NCBI RefSeq assembly: GCF_921293095.1
Contig: NC_060252.1
Location: 5,270,001-5,334,000, forward strand
Origin: Ischnura elegans
Taxonomy: Eukaryota > Arthropoda > Insecta > Odonata > Coenagrionidae
Reading direction: 5' to 3'
Length of the DNA stretch: 64,000 bases
Part shown: piece after piece, positions 1-12,244 of the stretch
Layout: each line of letters starts with the position of its first letter
Numbering within the stretch: position 1 is the first letter of the stretch
Made by a program: the position numbers and the translations under genes
Notes under the pieces: generated by a model
Seen by the model: the letters and a program-made list of their open reading frames with translations, nothing else
Database searches by the model: none
Told to the model about the DNA's origin: nothing

Positions 1-364
1 TACTTTGTGTACTTTACGTTAGAAGCTAACGATACACTCAAATTTGCTACAAAATAAACACACATACCAATAAGATATATATATACGTACACATATGTGA
101 GTATGTGTGCTCTCGCTCACAGTGACCTGTGAGCATGCATGTGGTGGGAAGACTGAAAGCCATACAGTCTCCGTTTGATTGTGTTTCATGTAATGTCTAC
201 ATAAATGTACATTTATTTGTTTATGTTACCATGACGAAGTTTGTTCTGTTTATCATATTGTTATATCTTTTCTGTGCTGTGATTAAAATCATGAGAGAAA
301 AAAGTGAATAGATAATAAAAGGAGTAAGAAAGTGAATAAGAAGATACAATGTGAAAAATAATTT
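1..364. other. AT-rich sequence, no gene recognised
   Basis: This stretch contains only short open frames, the longest about 60 codons and low in complexity. I see no motif or repeat that I can name. Confidence 0.5.
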
Positions 365-1000
365 TTATTTTTAGGGTAAATTATTTTTTTACATTAACCC
401 TCAATAAGGGTTGATTATTATGGGTTGAAACACCTTAAAATTATTTTCCAAACAAAAAAAATAATTATACATATAATTTAAACTAAATTTTACTCGTATT
501 TAGCTTTAAAAAATAATTTTTTAAGTTTTAGCTTTTAGGGGTAGTTTTCACCCCTAAAAAATAAAAGGCGCCCTTCGGCATAGTATAGATTTTGAAGAAG
601 GGGGAATGATTAGTCTAATCCCAAATATTTATGCAAATCGATTCGGTTTGAAAAAAATTTTTAAAGGAGGTATGATTAGTATAAACACAAATTTTTATGC
701 AAATCGATTCAGTTTGAAAATTCTTTTTTACATTAACCCCCAATAAGGGTTGTTTATTATGGGTTGAAACACCATAAAATTATTTTCCAAACATAAAAAA
801 TAATTATACATAAAATTTAAACTAAATTTTACTCGTATTTAGCTTTAAAAAATAATTTTTTAAGTTCCAGCTTTTAGGGGTAGTTTTCACCCCAAAAAAA
901 TAAAAAGCGCCCTTCGGCATAATATAGATTTTGAAGTAGGGGGTATAATTAGTCTAATCCCAAATTTTGGTGCAAATCGATTCAGTTTGAAAAAATTGCA
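365..1000. repeat. Tandem duplication, about 339-bp unit, just under 2 copies
   Basis: The word ACATTAACCC begins at 391 and again at 730. The following 270 or so bases match closely in both units, including GGGTTGAAACACC, the AGCTTTTAGGGGTAGTTTTC block, CGCCCTTCGGCAT and GCAAATCGATTC. Both units are AT-rich and show no long open frame. The copies differ by scattered substitutions, so the duplication is not very recent. It may be two units of a longer satellite that is cut off here. Confidence 0.8.
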
Positions 1001-3280
1001 AGGTTTTACACTTTTTTGAGCTTCATTTCCTGGACTAATAGGTTGTACGAGCGAATATCTACTTCTTCGCGCTCGCATTCGAAAATTAACGTAATCATTT
1101 GAAATACGGTTATCGCTTACGTAAGTACGGATTTACGTAAGTCGAGACTTACGTAACTTGGGGGATGCCTGTAATAACCTTTAAGAGCTATAACTAACCA
1201 GTTAAACCGAGTGTAATTCAACATTTTTACATCAACATTTCAACCATGACGACTTAACTAACTGAACAATGACATGGAAGGACATTCCAATTAATTACAC
1301 TCATCCATCACTGGAGTGCTGGATGTGATAAAACTATTATCCTAACCAGAATGACATTAGTTAATGTATACAACAAGATGTGGTGCAATAATGGACCACA
1401 GGATACATCCCAAAATTGCTTGATTGATATCACAGTCCGGAGTGCATATTATCCAACATTAATTGTCCAAATCTGAACAGTTCATTCAAAGAAATTTCGA
1501 AATTTTCAAACAAGACTAATGCCCTTTGGACTATAATAGCTATTATCTCAAAGGAAACAAAATTAAGGGCACAACAAAATATTTAAGAGTAACACATTGC
1601 AGGAGTGAAACAAGGCATAGTAAATCCAGCGATGACAACTTCCAGGATATGAAGTAATTAAGCAAGGTGAGGAGTGTGCCTTGCCACGTGGAGACCCATG
1701 AACCACAGGGGGTTTAGGGACATCAACACTCCACCGGAGGAAAGTAAGAGAAAAGAAATGGTATTAGTAGCCTGTACTGGAAATCGTGCAACACAAATCA
1801 AGCAAAGGGGATTTATTTAGACTACTTTAATTTAAGGTATCAGATTCATATTATAAACATTTTTATTAATAGAGAAAGTATATTTTGTATTTTTACTTTA
1901 TATTTACTTTGTACGTGTTTCTTTTTTATATGAAAAATTTCAATTGATATACAAATTTTTTTAATATACATACAAAATACATTAAAAATGATCATTAGCA
2001 AAACAACTTTCACTATTTTTATATTAAAGCATATTAGAGAACATTAACTCATTTCTTGAAAATTGAATTATCTTCATTTAGCTTTAAATAAGAATTAACA
2101 AGGGGAGAGATTCAAAATAATGGGAATTAAGGTGCTGAAAAGGAAAAATATTAGTAATAACAAATTACAGGTAAAAATATAAATTACAATAAAAATTTTC
2201 TTTACAGTTAATTGGCAATTAAAGAGCTAAACCTATGCAATGTGCTGACAAATTCTATAATGCTTTTGCATAAATAAAATTAGTTCAAAAGTGTCACCTT
2301 AGTGTTCAGAAAAGAAAACCATTTAAATAGAATACCACGAAAATATGGTGTAAGTGAATCCCTACTTCCTCTAAAAACCACAAATGAATCTTAAAAAGAG
2401 GCCTAACTTCAGAGCCAGCAAGAAAAGAGGAGTCCAGTAGCCCTACCTAATACCCATGCATTTAAGTGTAGACTCTTCAATTCCTACTGAACACTGAAAA
2501 CTATGAGCACAGAGAGGATTTGCGACAACACAGCCACACTAAGAAGTATCCAAGGATCATTTCAAAAGATCCAAACTCATCCAACCTACCAACCTATTGA
2601 AGAGTGAGATCCTCTGCTTGGGTAAATGTTGATGATATAATAAGGGTAAAATAGAAAGGCTTTACGTTCAACTAAATATCTCCCTCCAAAATACTTACAG
2701 ATATTTCTATAAGTGCAAATTCTCTATCGCCCACAAAAGCCAAAATCAAATGGGAACAAACAGACAATGGTACATTGGAGAACCATGCATCAACTCCAAA
2801 AGTGACCTAACCTGAACTTGAATGACTAAATCCTGAGAATCAATACTTAATCACATTAGTACACCATTTGCCACTCATCCCATTCCCACTCCATTTCAAC
2901 TTGAGGGCCCTACGTTGAGCACAACACTGGCATAACCTATTTGCCAGTGAAGCAGTTCCTAGATCATGCAAGGAGAGGAGACGAAACCCTACCACAACAC
3001 GGCAAGGTCCCTCGGAGGAAGAGCCTCTGCATTCCATCGACGATCCCACGATGCACACGAATTACCACTTAAGAACACCAACACACAAACAACCCATTCA
3101 CACTCACAGGAAAAATTGAAAATGGAATATGCACTGAACACTAAACACCAATCTTCTGTGAAGGCAAACAGGCAGTAGTAATGAGGATCAGTATGGAAGC
3201 AGCCACAGGAACACTTTGGAGGGCAGTGTAAGTGTTATTGAAGTGTAAGACATATGCACCTTAATTACACAATGTAAACA
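1001..3280. other. No recognised gene
   Basis: Around 1110-1155 the word TACGTAA occurs three times in a short CpG-containing patch. The rest is AT-rich, with short open frames such as a 70-codon frame at 2966-3178 that show no known motif. I see no splice-bounded exon that I would defend. Confidence 0.4.
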
Positions 3281-3766
3281 AGTCCCTAAGCTGCCAGCAT
3301 TTTAATTAATACCACCTAACATTTAGTGACCCAGGCAGCCACTTATCACTTCCCAAGGCAACGGCCTATTCTAGGGAAGAGCCCCTAAGGTGCTAGCATT
3401 TTAATTAATATCCCTAACATTTAGTGACCCAGGCAGCCACTTTTCACTTCCCAAGGCGACGGCCTATTCAAGGGAAGAGCCCCTAAGGCACTAGCATTTT
3501 TATTAATATCCCCACCACTTAGTGAACCAGGCAGCCACTTTTCACTTCCCAAGGCGGCGGCCTATTCAAGGGAAGAGCCCCTAAGGCACCAGCATTTTAA
3601 TTAATATCCCTACCACTTAGTGACCCAGGCAGTCACTTTTCACTTCCCAAGGCGACGGCCTATTCTAGGGAAGAGCCCCTAAGGCGCTAGCATTTTAATT
3701 AATATCCCTAACACTTAGTGACCCAGGCAGCCACTTTTCACTTCCCAAGGCGACGGCCTATTCGTG
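3281..3766. repeat. Minisatellite, 98-bp unit, about 5 copies
   Basis: The word AGCATT recurs at 3296, 3395, 3493, 3591 and 3689, giving a period of 98-99 bp. Each unit carries TTTAGTGACCCAGGCAGCC or a close variant, then CACTTCCCAAGGCGACGG and GGGAAGAGCCCCTAAGG. Units differ by a few bases each, and the last unit is cut at about 3766. No protein-coding logic is visible, and the spacing is not a multiple of three. Confidence 0.9.
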
Positions 3767-4200
3767 GAAGGAATATATTGAGCTTATATATTATTATGTG
3801 TGTATCCCTGAATTGATGTGAATGTTATTTGTTTTTAGGTCAAATACTAACCTGAAATAAAGAGAATGTTATTAATATATCTTTCAAGTTACTTTCTTTT
3901 ATATTACCAATCCTGTTATTTTTCTTATGTTAAACAATTTCAACATACTTTCTGATTCTAGGTAACTGTAATTCTATTACATTTTCATATTCTTCATTTT
4001 TTTAATTATTGCATCGTTTAAGCTTTCATTCATTACACACCCCATTTTTCTGTAATTCACAAAATCACAAGTCATTTTGTTATATTCAATGACAATCCCA
4101 AGAATAAATATAAAAGAAATGTTTACTTATGAAGGAGCAAATGAGTAATATCCTTGCGTTTCATAATCTAAAGAACATGGTAGCATAAATTATCTCTCTC
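3767..4200. other. AT-rich, no recognised gene
   Basis: No motif or long open frame is seen. If the exon at 4201-4316 is real, this stretch would hold its 3' untranslated region, but no clear AATAAA is visible on the minus strand. Confidence 0.35.
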
Positions 4201-4316
4201 CTATGATGACAGGAAGACAGTGGTCACACCAATCTGATGCATGCCCAACTCCTTTTCGCCGAAGATGCTTTGGATCACAAGTAGCTGAGCAGCAGTTCTT
4301 AACCACCAATACTTTC
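4201..4316 (-). CDS. Candidate terminal exon, product unknown
   Basis: On the minus strand a good acceptor (pyrimidine-containing tract, then TTGCAG) lies immediately before 4316. Two reading frames stay open through the exon. One ends at TAG 4201-4203 and reads KYWWLRTAAQLL and so on. The other is cysteine-rich (NCCSATCDPKH, then ASDWCDHCLP) and continues slightly past 4201. I cannot tell which is used and do not recognise either. The base composition is distinctly more coding-like than the flanks. No partner exon is identified, and the gene could extend to the right through a long intron. Confidence 0.3.
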
Positions 4317-4837
4317 CTGCAAGGAAGGACAAATAATTAATATAAATTAGTTAGAAATGATATCTTGATATCAATATTCTAAGGACATTGACCGGAAACC
4401 AATACACAATATTTTCAATCAAATATTTGGCATCACTTTTTGATGCTATATGCGAAACGATTTTGTTATCTTTGCTAAAAACGTGGCTGCAGTCCACCGG
4501 AAAATGGTTATTTTATTACAAAATCATTATTTTTCATCGCAGAAACACTTTTCAAAGATGTCTTGATTGCTTGATTGGCAGGAGTGCAATGAAAACTCAT
4601 TTTTCGATGATCGGATTGATTGGTTGATTTTCAAATTGCAGTCCGAGCGGTCAGTTTTCGGGAGGGAGGCCCCCCTGCTGGCTTTTGGCAAAGCTTTTCA
4701 ATGCTCATATGCTATGTAATGTTTAATTTAGAGTCAAAATAAGAATCTATTCTTAATTAATAAAACTACTACCAACTCCTAATATGGCGTCGCTACTGTA
4801 TTCCTCCACACTTCATATCTTTTCGCACACACTTATT
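4317..4837. other. No recognised gene
   Basis: A 79-codon frame at 4388-4627 shows no recognisable motif. A short GC-rich patch near 4660 (GGGAGGGAGGCCCCCC) resembles the ends of the MITEs elsewhere in the window, but it has no visible partner end. Confidence 0.35.
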
Positions 4838-5000
4838 AGCGGACATTGACATGCTTTGTATGTGCTTCGTCGACAGACCGTACGTGGATCGTATCCATTG
4901 ATGAAAAGAGACTAAGCGGCATAGTACCCCTGCAGTCAATGAATACTATCTAGATACACATTAGATACTGGGGGTGCTGTGCCATCTGGTATTTAATGCA
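4838..5000 (+). repeat. Dispersed repeat, inverted relative to a copy at 19265-19425
   Basis: The segment has GCGGACATTGACATGC, then GCTTCGTCGACAG, GGCATAGTA and TGTGCCATCTGG in that order. The reverse complement of 19265-19425 carries the same landmarks in the same order (GCGGACATTCACATGC, CTTCGTCGACAGGCC, GGCATAGTATCC, TGTGCCGTCTGG). This is an interspersed family with two diverged copies here. I see no coding content and cannot place its class. Confidence 0.7.
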
Positions 5001-5925
5001 TCCCTACAATAATTAATGATGATGTGACAACTGCACTTTGTATTACTGGAAATGATAAGTGATATCCTCCTAGCACCCATCATCACGTTGAGGTTTCGGC
5101 ACTCTTTCTATGGTTGCACCTCGCCTATCACAAATTACACAGACTTACTCTACTTTCCTTCATTTCAGTGGGAATGATTAATAAAAGGGAAATATTTGAA
5201 ATAAAAACAAAAAAGTCATTTCTAACTAAAAACCACAAGCAACGCCTATGATGCAAATAAAATGCTTAAACAAGAGAAAAAAATTCAAAGTAGATGCAAG
5301 AATAGAGTAGTACATTTCCTCGCTACAGTCCAGAGTTGTCCAATGGAAGTTAAAAAAGGAGGCAAGGAGAACCCTGCACAGTTTGAAAACAATCGCTGTC
5401 CCCTTAACGTACTTCACACCCTTGCCTAGTCATACAACGTTGTCACTTACTATTGGGGGGGGGGGAAAGTATCCCAACAAAGTTTGTACCACCACTATTG
5501 CTCCGTTGGATAGTGGGTTTCCTTTCCAGTGGGTTGTTATTCTTTGGTCAGTGAGGGAAATTCAAACAAGGCAACCCATTCCCTATCTTTGTTATCCAAA
5601 TACGCGACTGACTACCGAGTCTCCCACAACCCAAGAATTGAGGCATATTCGATGCCATCATGTGCGCACATTGGGAACGCTCCTCTGAATTTTCCTTAGC
5701 CTACCTCGACGAAACGACAAAAATCACTACGGGCCATAGCAAGTTTTCTGTTAAGGTGAACAAGACAGAAGATTTAATGGGCCACGTATTTGAATGCATT
5801 TGATTTTGAGGAAACTTTAGCTTTTCCGAAAGAACTGCCGTGCACATTGCCAGAACTGTTTTTCTTTCGATCGAGAAGGATATGTTCCTATCTTGATTTA
5901 TGATGTCTTTGTCAGCAGGCGAAAG
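5001..5925. other. No recognised gene
   Basis: A G10 homopolymer sits at about 5455-5464. A 101-codon frame at 5383-5688 spans it but has no recognisable domain. Homopolymer length may be unreliable here. Confidence 0.35.
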
Positions 5926-6150
5926 GGATGAAAGTTGTTAGCTTGTTGGAGGCAGGCTTAACAGCAGTGGAAATATTGTGAAGGATGAATAAAAATTGAA
6001 GTACCGTGTACTACTCAGAGAAATGCAACAGGGAGGGTAATGTCGAGGCATTGAAAAATCAGAGAAGACCTCCTCCTGAGAAGTGACCGATTAGGACCGA
6101 GGTGTACAACCGTAGATGTTGATGCTGACATATAATACATCGAAGTGCTG
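5926..6150 (+). pseudogene. Degenerate Tc1/mariner-type helix-turn-helix fragment
   Basis: Read in one frame with several stops, the segment gives KVVSLLEAGLTAVEIL, then a stop, RMNK and STVY, followed by REGNVEALKNQRRPPP. This resembles the N-terminal paired-like DNA-binding region of Tc1/mariner transposases: a helix with LLEAG, then an xTVY recognition helix and a basic GRP-like linker. Stops interrupt it at several points and no catalytic region follows in register. The call is a family resemblance from memory, so confidence is modest. Confidence 0.4.
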
Positions 6151-7360
6151 ATGACATTTCGCATGTAATAAAATGAGAGATATTGTCCCATGTGAAGTGT
6201 GAATTCATTGGAGTAAATTTTTCTTCCTTCATTTTTTTGTCCACATTAATTTAGATATTTTTATTTGACCCTCAAATATTGTCTAAAGTAATTTGACACC
6301 AAAATGTCATGCATTGTTTAAATTTTACAAAATTGGTCTTCAATTAAATTGAAAAAAAGTGAGATATCAAATTACAGAAAATAAGTTTTTTCCACTGGCT
6401 AGGAAAATATAAATGTTAATTTTGTTTTAAGATTTATGGAATTGACCTCGAAAATTCTGTCTCGTCAATTAAATTTGTAGCAATCAAGTGCATATCATTG
6501 AGGAAAATTTCAGTCTCAATTGACGCACTAAAACCTTTTAAAAGTGATAATTCTTTGGGTATCACAGGTCAACATAGATTTTGTTCTGGAGACGCTGTTG
6601 ATGATCTCCAACGTACTTTTCGCGCTGATTCCGAATATGTGCCTAGATTCTTTTATCACATCTAGTTTATTTAGGATAGCTTAATGTATGCTTTTGCTTT
6701 TACAAAATTTAATTCATTTATATATCGTGATAGCATGAGCAAGTGAAAATAAAACTACCCTGCCAAAACATGTTGTCCTACGATGTCACGTATTCCTATC
6801 CTGTCAAAATATGTTTCCAATTGTAATATCCTATCGTTTTGTCCAAAGCAATGCTGACTCAGCTGCCACTTCACATCAGCATGTGAGCAGCTGTCGGTAT
6901 GTGAAGATGTTTGTTTTCCCTGAAGACAGTTTAAGAATTTTGTTGCTCGCAGGATATTACAGCTTATTACAATGTAATCGCTGAGAAGTGGCTTGGCTTT
7001 AATCAGGCCTAGATGGTGCGTGAACCATCCTGATGACTCTTTTTATGTATAAAGTGAAATTACTTTTAAGGCTCAAAGGCGGAAAATTACTCCCTTTTTC
7101 AGATAGTGTTATAAGCTTTATTTCGGCTGCCTGTTGGGCGGGCAAGATAAAGGATGGGCTCCCCACGTGTTGTGTGGCGCCAGTGTAGGGCTTCTTTCTG
7201 GTTGGACTAAGGGACAACGTCATAAGGAATTTGGTAGATCCTTTTTCAGATTATTATTTTTGTTGAAAAAAATAAAAGGAATTACACTGAAGTCAAAACA
7301 CACAGGAAAATATCCAGACAACTTTGAATACTACCGTTCCTTTACTGCAAAAATTAACAA
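6151..7360. other. No recognised gene
   Basis: AT-rich DNA with short frames. The end of this block may contain the degraded N-terminal part of the pseudogene that starts near 7361, but I could not align it. Confidence 0.35.
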
Positions 7361-8660
7361 GTGCCGGAACCAATGGAGTATGTTAACCATAACAAAGATT
7401 CGGAAAGTAATCAAGAACGTCATAAGGAAGGATTCGAAAACTCGGAGGACCCAAATTATGGACAGAGTACATCTGATGGACCTCATTTTCTAATGCAACA
7501 GAATTTAAATGATCTAGTGTACCATTTAAATTTTATCCAAAATGCAGGTTAAAATCTTAGGACCACAATTAAAGGGTTTGAAATTGCTGGATCCAAATAA
7601 GAAACTTTTGATATCTTGATCTCGCCATGACAAATTTGAATTGGTTTTTTCTCCAGAAAACTATTTGCCTTTTATAATGATGTTCTCTCTGTTATGGATA
7701 CTCTTACTTTTGAATTCTACACATACGATTAGCATTTTTTCATTTATTCCTCATAGGTTATTTTAAAGGCTAATCTCTTACATACTGGCAATGAGCTCCC
7801 ATAAATAGCGTAAACTCATGAAACTGAAATAAAAGAATCTTTACGACAATATGCAGTTACTTTTAGAAAATAAATCACAACCAAAAATATAATTGGAAAA
7901 TTTGTGGCCACTTAAAATTGGAATTTTACTAGGCTTACAGTTTAGCTGCACAAAATGTTGATGCTTCATCTGCGAGTGGGATATCAGAGACAGAAAAAAA
8001 TGTACTTGAAATAAAAATTGTCCCGTACACAAAGAGTTGGTTCCTGGGTCCAAAAATGTCCTTTCTCAGACTTTGGTCGATCCAAAAAGTAGTCTTTTTC
8101 CACCTCTGCATATTAAGTAATGATTTTTTTAAAAGTCATGGACAAAAATGGTGCTGGTTTTACTTATCTGAAACAAAAAGTCCTTCAATTAAGTTCGGCA
8201 AAGATCAAAGAAGGAATTTGTATTGAGCCACAGATTAAGGAAATGCTGAAGGATTCGGAATTTCAATAGCAATTGAGATCAACGGAAAAAAGCACGTGGA
8301 ACACGTACAGAAATGTATCTGAACATTTACTAGGAAATATCATGGCTGAAAATCATCACGGTCTGGTGGCTAATCTAATTAAATCGTACCAAAAAAATTG
8401 ACTGCAATACGAAGTTAAAAATTAATTTTTTCGACTCACTCCTTGCCTTTTTCTGCCAAACCTCAGTGCTGTTAGAGATGAACACAGTGCGTGTTTTTAC
8501 CAAGATATTTCACATTTGAAAAAAAAGTACCGTGGAAATTTCAGCAACATGTTAGCAGATTACTGATGGACACTGAATTAGGACAGTTTACCAGATGCTA
8601 AATATACGAGAAAATCCTATGAAAGTACCCTTTTTTCACATTTTTAAACCACAATTTATT
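7361..8660 (+). pseudogene. Degenerate copy of an uncharacterised, arthropod-expanded protein family
   Basis: Across several frames the segment shows, in order, HFLMQQNLNDLVYHLN (7470s), WKICGHLK-like and LGLQLS-like pieces (7890s), FPPLHIK (8097 region), AKIKEGICIEPQIKEMLKD (8200s), LLGNIMAENHHGLVANLI (8320s), AVRDEHSACFYQDISHLKKK (8470s) and a frame-altered MLADYCW-type end (8550s). From memory these match, in the same order, a family that is repeated in many insect genomes (landmarks DLNDL, LPPLHIKLGLMKNF, GAVSDEH, FHQDI, MLADYCW) and that has no assigned function. Several frameshifts and stops make this copy dead. Its multicopy nature suggests a mobile origin, but I cannot name the transposon class. 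Confidence 0.65.
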
Positions 8661-11079
8661 TGTTTATATATCCTTGAATCCTTATTTATTCCGGTTGTCC
8701 TAAAGAAACTAGAAGTGATAAATTGATTGAGCCCAGATTTGGAATTAGGACGAAAAGCACCTCTATAATCACCCAACGACATCTCTAGGACAGAAAATAA
8801 GTTTTTTTTGTCCACCAGTGTATTTAGAGTAATTCCTGATGCTCAAAACAGCTCCAAACCATTGCTGGCTAGATTACGTCTAGCGAATATTTGTCCCGTA
8901 AATTTTTAAAAACAAGAAAATGAGGCAGTGGAGATGGGCTTTTAGTGAATTTTATTACAAGTGCCAGAGTAGGTACGAAGAAGGGGACGGAAAGGAGGGT
9001 TAGAGGAAGATAGCGGGTAAAAGGAAGGCACAATTCCCGAGGATATTGAATGCGCCAACATTCTAAAGAGGAGTACGAAATACCTTCAAGTCTCTGTTCA
9101 AGGCAGGCAAATTCAGTCTCGACCTTGGAGGCTAAATATAGACCATATTTGAATTTCCCTCGTCTCATTCCAAGGATTATACCATTATACGCCGTTAAAA
9201 AGGGAATCCATTCTCCTGCGAAGAGATGGTGGCGGCATAAACTCTGTAGTGACACTTTTCCCCCCATAGTACATATTAAGAACTGAAATAAGCCTGAGCC
9301 ATCAAAATAAGCCTTTTCTTCGAATAACCAAAGCAGGGGATTCTTCCTTTGGGCCCTTCATGCTCGTCTCGTCCCTTCAAGGTCCTTTATTCACGTCCCT
9401 TCTTTTGTTTACATGTGAGGTGGGCGTTTCCCTTTCTTACCTGGCAACCCTTCCCCCCAACTAGACCCGTCGTGTCTCTCGGCGGCTGGACTGTAGGCAA
9501 AGACAGCTTACGACACATGCACCTACGTTATTTTTCCACAGAAGACCTACATAATAGATTTAATATTTTTTTCACCTTTTCATACACGCCACTTCAATGT
9601 CGTCTTATATATTATGAAAATAAACAGTAATCCAACACGATCTCCGAAATTCCAATTGCAATTATGGTCGTTTTCCCAGGTGATACAATCAAATACATGA
9701 TGTGATTCGGGCTACGCAAATCGCCTTAATCGTCTAGACGCAAGTTTCCTCTCGTCATTCACGGAAGAGTAAAACCTTTTCAACCGTCATTTGCTTCAGA
9801 ACACCACTAACAAAACCGAAATGCACACGATACCACGACGTGGGGCACACCAGCAAATGCGAGCAATGTAATAACATCGAAATATCCAAAACAGCAAATG
9901 AACTCACTGTGCCTGACTAACGCAGAACTCAAACAGTGCGGCCAGATGAGACAGAAGGTACAAAAAAGCAATGCATCAAACATTTGTAGGCCGCGCCTAG
10001 AACACAGGGGCTCGCTCGCGACTTTAATGTATCCTATGGGAAACAAATAAAGACTGAAATTTGTGTTAAGCTATAAAATTTAACGTAACACATTTAATGA
10101 TTTAATCTTCAATCTAATTTCAGTATGAAGGCTGACGCGCGACCAGCCAGTGCCGACTGGCATCGACCTCACACTGACATACAGGAAATATTCCACTGGG
10201 GTCACTTTAAATTAGTTTGAAGCAAATCTTTACTCACCGATTCATATATATGATCGAAGGCCGCAGCAGGATGGCTGATGGCAGTTCATGCGAAATGTTC
10301 CTCCTGTCTGCAGCAATACATTGAAGCTTAAACGGAATCAAACAACTGAGGTCGATGACCCAAATAAGGATCGCCATGTAGTCTTCTTAATAAGAAGATC
10401 ACGTATTGTGGGCGACTATTTCATTTGTCTCCCACCATTCCGTCAATACTTCTCTTCTCGACTTGTGACTGAAAGCTTTAGGTTGGTGAAAATAGGCCCC
10501 CAGACCACGCAATAGCTTTCACGAAGCAAAGAGTGTTCGTTTTGGACAGAAGACCTGTAAATGAAAAAAAAAACACTTCATGAACGACAATGCAAGAAAG
10601 AATAAAATTAAAACGTCCATTACACGTGGCGAATACTTTTTTTCTATCAAATGCTCAAATTACTTCATGAATCCTCAAATATAAGGAAAAAACTCACCAC
10701 ACACATTTTCCCGAAGTAATTCAGGTCTCTCCGTTTCCACCGAGGCAATCAGAGGAAATTAAGCAGCGAGCGGCGCAACAATTTTAAGTATCGGCCGAAC
10801 GTCGGTACAGCAGAAATCTCGCGGAAATCATTATCTGCAGTTTGACACCGTGGAGATATCGCGAAATGACGTCTGAAGAAATACTCTTCCCAACGAAGTT
10901 TCCTTTCTAACGGCAGCGTCCCACGTGCTAGTTTCCGCGATCAAATTACGCCAAGGAATCTCATCAAGACAATAATGGACATTAATTTCACATACATCTG
11001 AAAATATTAGAAAGACGATATTAAAAATTATCTTAACATATATCATAAATAATTACCACGACATTTCAAGAATAACTAC
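8661..11079. other. No recognised gene; locally CpG-containing
   Basis: Open frames of up to 132 codons occur on both strands at 8869-9286 and neither resembles a known domain. From about 9350 to 10880 CpG is more frequent than in the flanks, which could mark an old promoter or first-exon area, but I see no start codon with a good splice donor to support a gene. Confidence 0.35.
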
Positions 11080-11109
11080 ATCCCTGACAAAAATAAACTC
11101 CACCATGGT

Positions 11110-11550
11110 GGGTACAGGAAGGGTGGCATCCTTCATGGTGGGTAGTTACCCTTGCACAACCCACGCCCTACCCACCATTAAGGGTAAGGGAAGGAGAGAA
11201 AAATCCTTCGTGTACCCTTCCTTGGAACTCCTTCCCTTACCATCCGTGTACCCTTCCTCTACCCACCATTAAGGGTAAGGGAAGGAGAGAAAAATCCTTC
11301 GTGTACCCTTCCTTGGAACTCCTTCCCTTACCATCCGTGTACCCTTCCTCTACCCACCATTAAGGGTAAGGGAAGGATAGAAAAATCCTTCGTGTACCCT
11401 TCCTTGGAACTCCTTCCCTTACCATCCGTGTACCCTTCCTCTACCCACCATTAAGGGTAAGGGAAGGAGAGAAAAATCCTTCGTGTACCCTTCCTTGGAA
11501 CTCCTTCCCTTACCATCCGTCAACCCTTCCTCTACCCACCATTAAGGTAT
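11110..11550. repeat. 91-bp tandem array, about 4.8 units
   Basis: The word CCCACCATTAAGG starts at 11171, 11262, 11353, 11444 and 11535, an exact period of 91. Units are almost identical. A single AGAG to ATAG change marks the third, and GTGTA is replaced by GTCAA before the last. Each unit contains GGGTAAGGGAAGGA and its near-complement TCCTTCCCTTACC, so each can form a hairpin. The array is the left subterminal part of the element at 11080-12565. Confidence 0.9.
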
Positions 11551-11554
11551 AAAA

Positions 11555-11769
11555 AGTATAAGTATAAAAACACAATCATTTTCCTTCATAATAGAAATCA
11601 AAATATTGAAAAATAATGAATTTAAAAAATATTTCTTTGACTATTGAAGGTTTTTCGATTATGAAAAGTGTTTGAATAAGTTGAATCCCATTATTTAGTA
11701 TCCTATTTTTCAAAACTTTTCCCACCTGGTTTTGGACCCCCCCAAACGAAATTCCTGACTACGCCACTG
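11555..11769 (-). mobile_element. Truncated hAT-type MITE
   Basis: The right end reads GAAATTCCTGACTACGCCACTG, the same terminus as the complete copies at 13168, 15014, 16122 and 31514. The interior (TATTTTTCAAAA, TTTTGGACCCCCC) also matches. The left end is missing where the 91-bp array begins. It therefore appears to have inserted into, or been captured by, the larger element. Confidence 0.7.
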
Positions 11770-12040
11770 TACACTATAGTTTCTGTAATTGTGTGAAAAA
11801 AGCTCATTTAGAAGTTCTTCCATTCACGTTTTAGGATGTAACCTATTTGTGTGGCTGACAATGAGACATCGCTAGAGTGATGTTCAGTATTAGAATGCCG
11901 ATCTTATTTTCTGAAACGAAATAGGTGTGGTAGAAAAAAGTCACAGCTTTCTTCCACAAAGGCCCGGGTGCGATTCTCATCTTAAGATTTTGTAGTATAA
12001 GTTCCGTTGAGAAACTAGTCACGGACTAGAGATTTTAACA

Positions 12041-12112
12041 ACCTCGATAGCCGAGGTTGTTTAATCAGCCCGTGCTCCAGTAATATGTAGGTCCTGGGTT
12101 CAAGACCACGTT
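12041..12112 (+). other. tRNA-like sequence with A-box and B-box words
   Basis: TAGCCGAGGTTG at 12048-12059 resembles an internal Pol III A box. GGTTCAAGACC at 12097-12107 resembles a B box, at a spacing close to that of a tRNA with a long variable arm. I cannot fold a complete cloverleaf, and the T-stem does not pair properly. This may be an eroded tRNA or the head of a tRNA-derived SINE captured inside the TIR element. Confidence 0.25.
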
Positions 12113-12244
12113 AAGGCTAACTTTTTTTATGCCCTATAACTTTAGAAATCACTGTTGCAACTCATCCCCATTCGTTTAATTTAGTTTATTAGCGATTTTT
12201 TTAAATTTTTATGTTAATTTATGGATTTTTAGTTTTTATTTTAT

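Noticed and set aside
8869-9286. 132-codon minus frame and 78-codon plus frame
   Set aside because: No recognisable domain, no splice or promoter support, and both strands are open in the same place, which is typical of chance.
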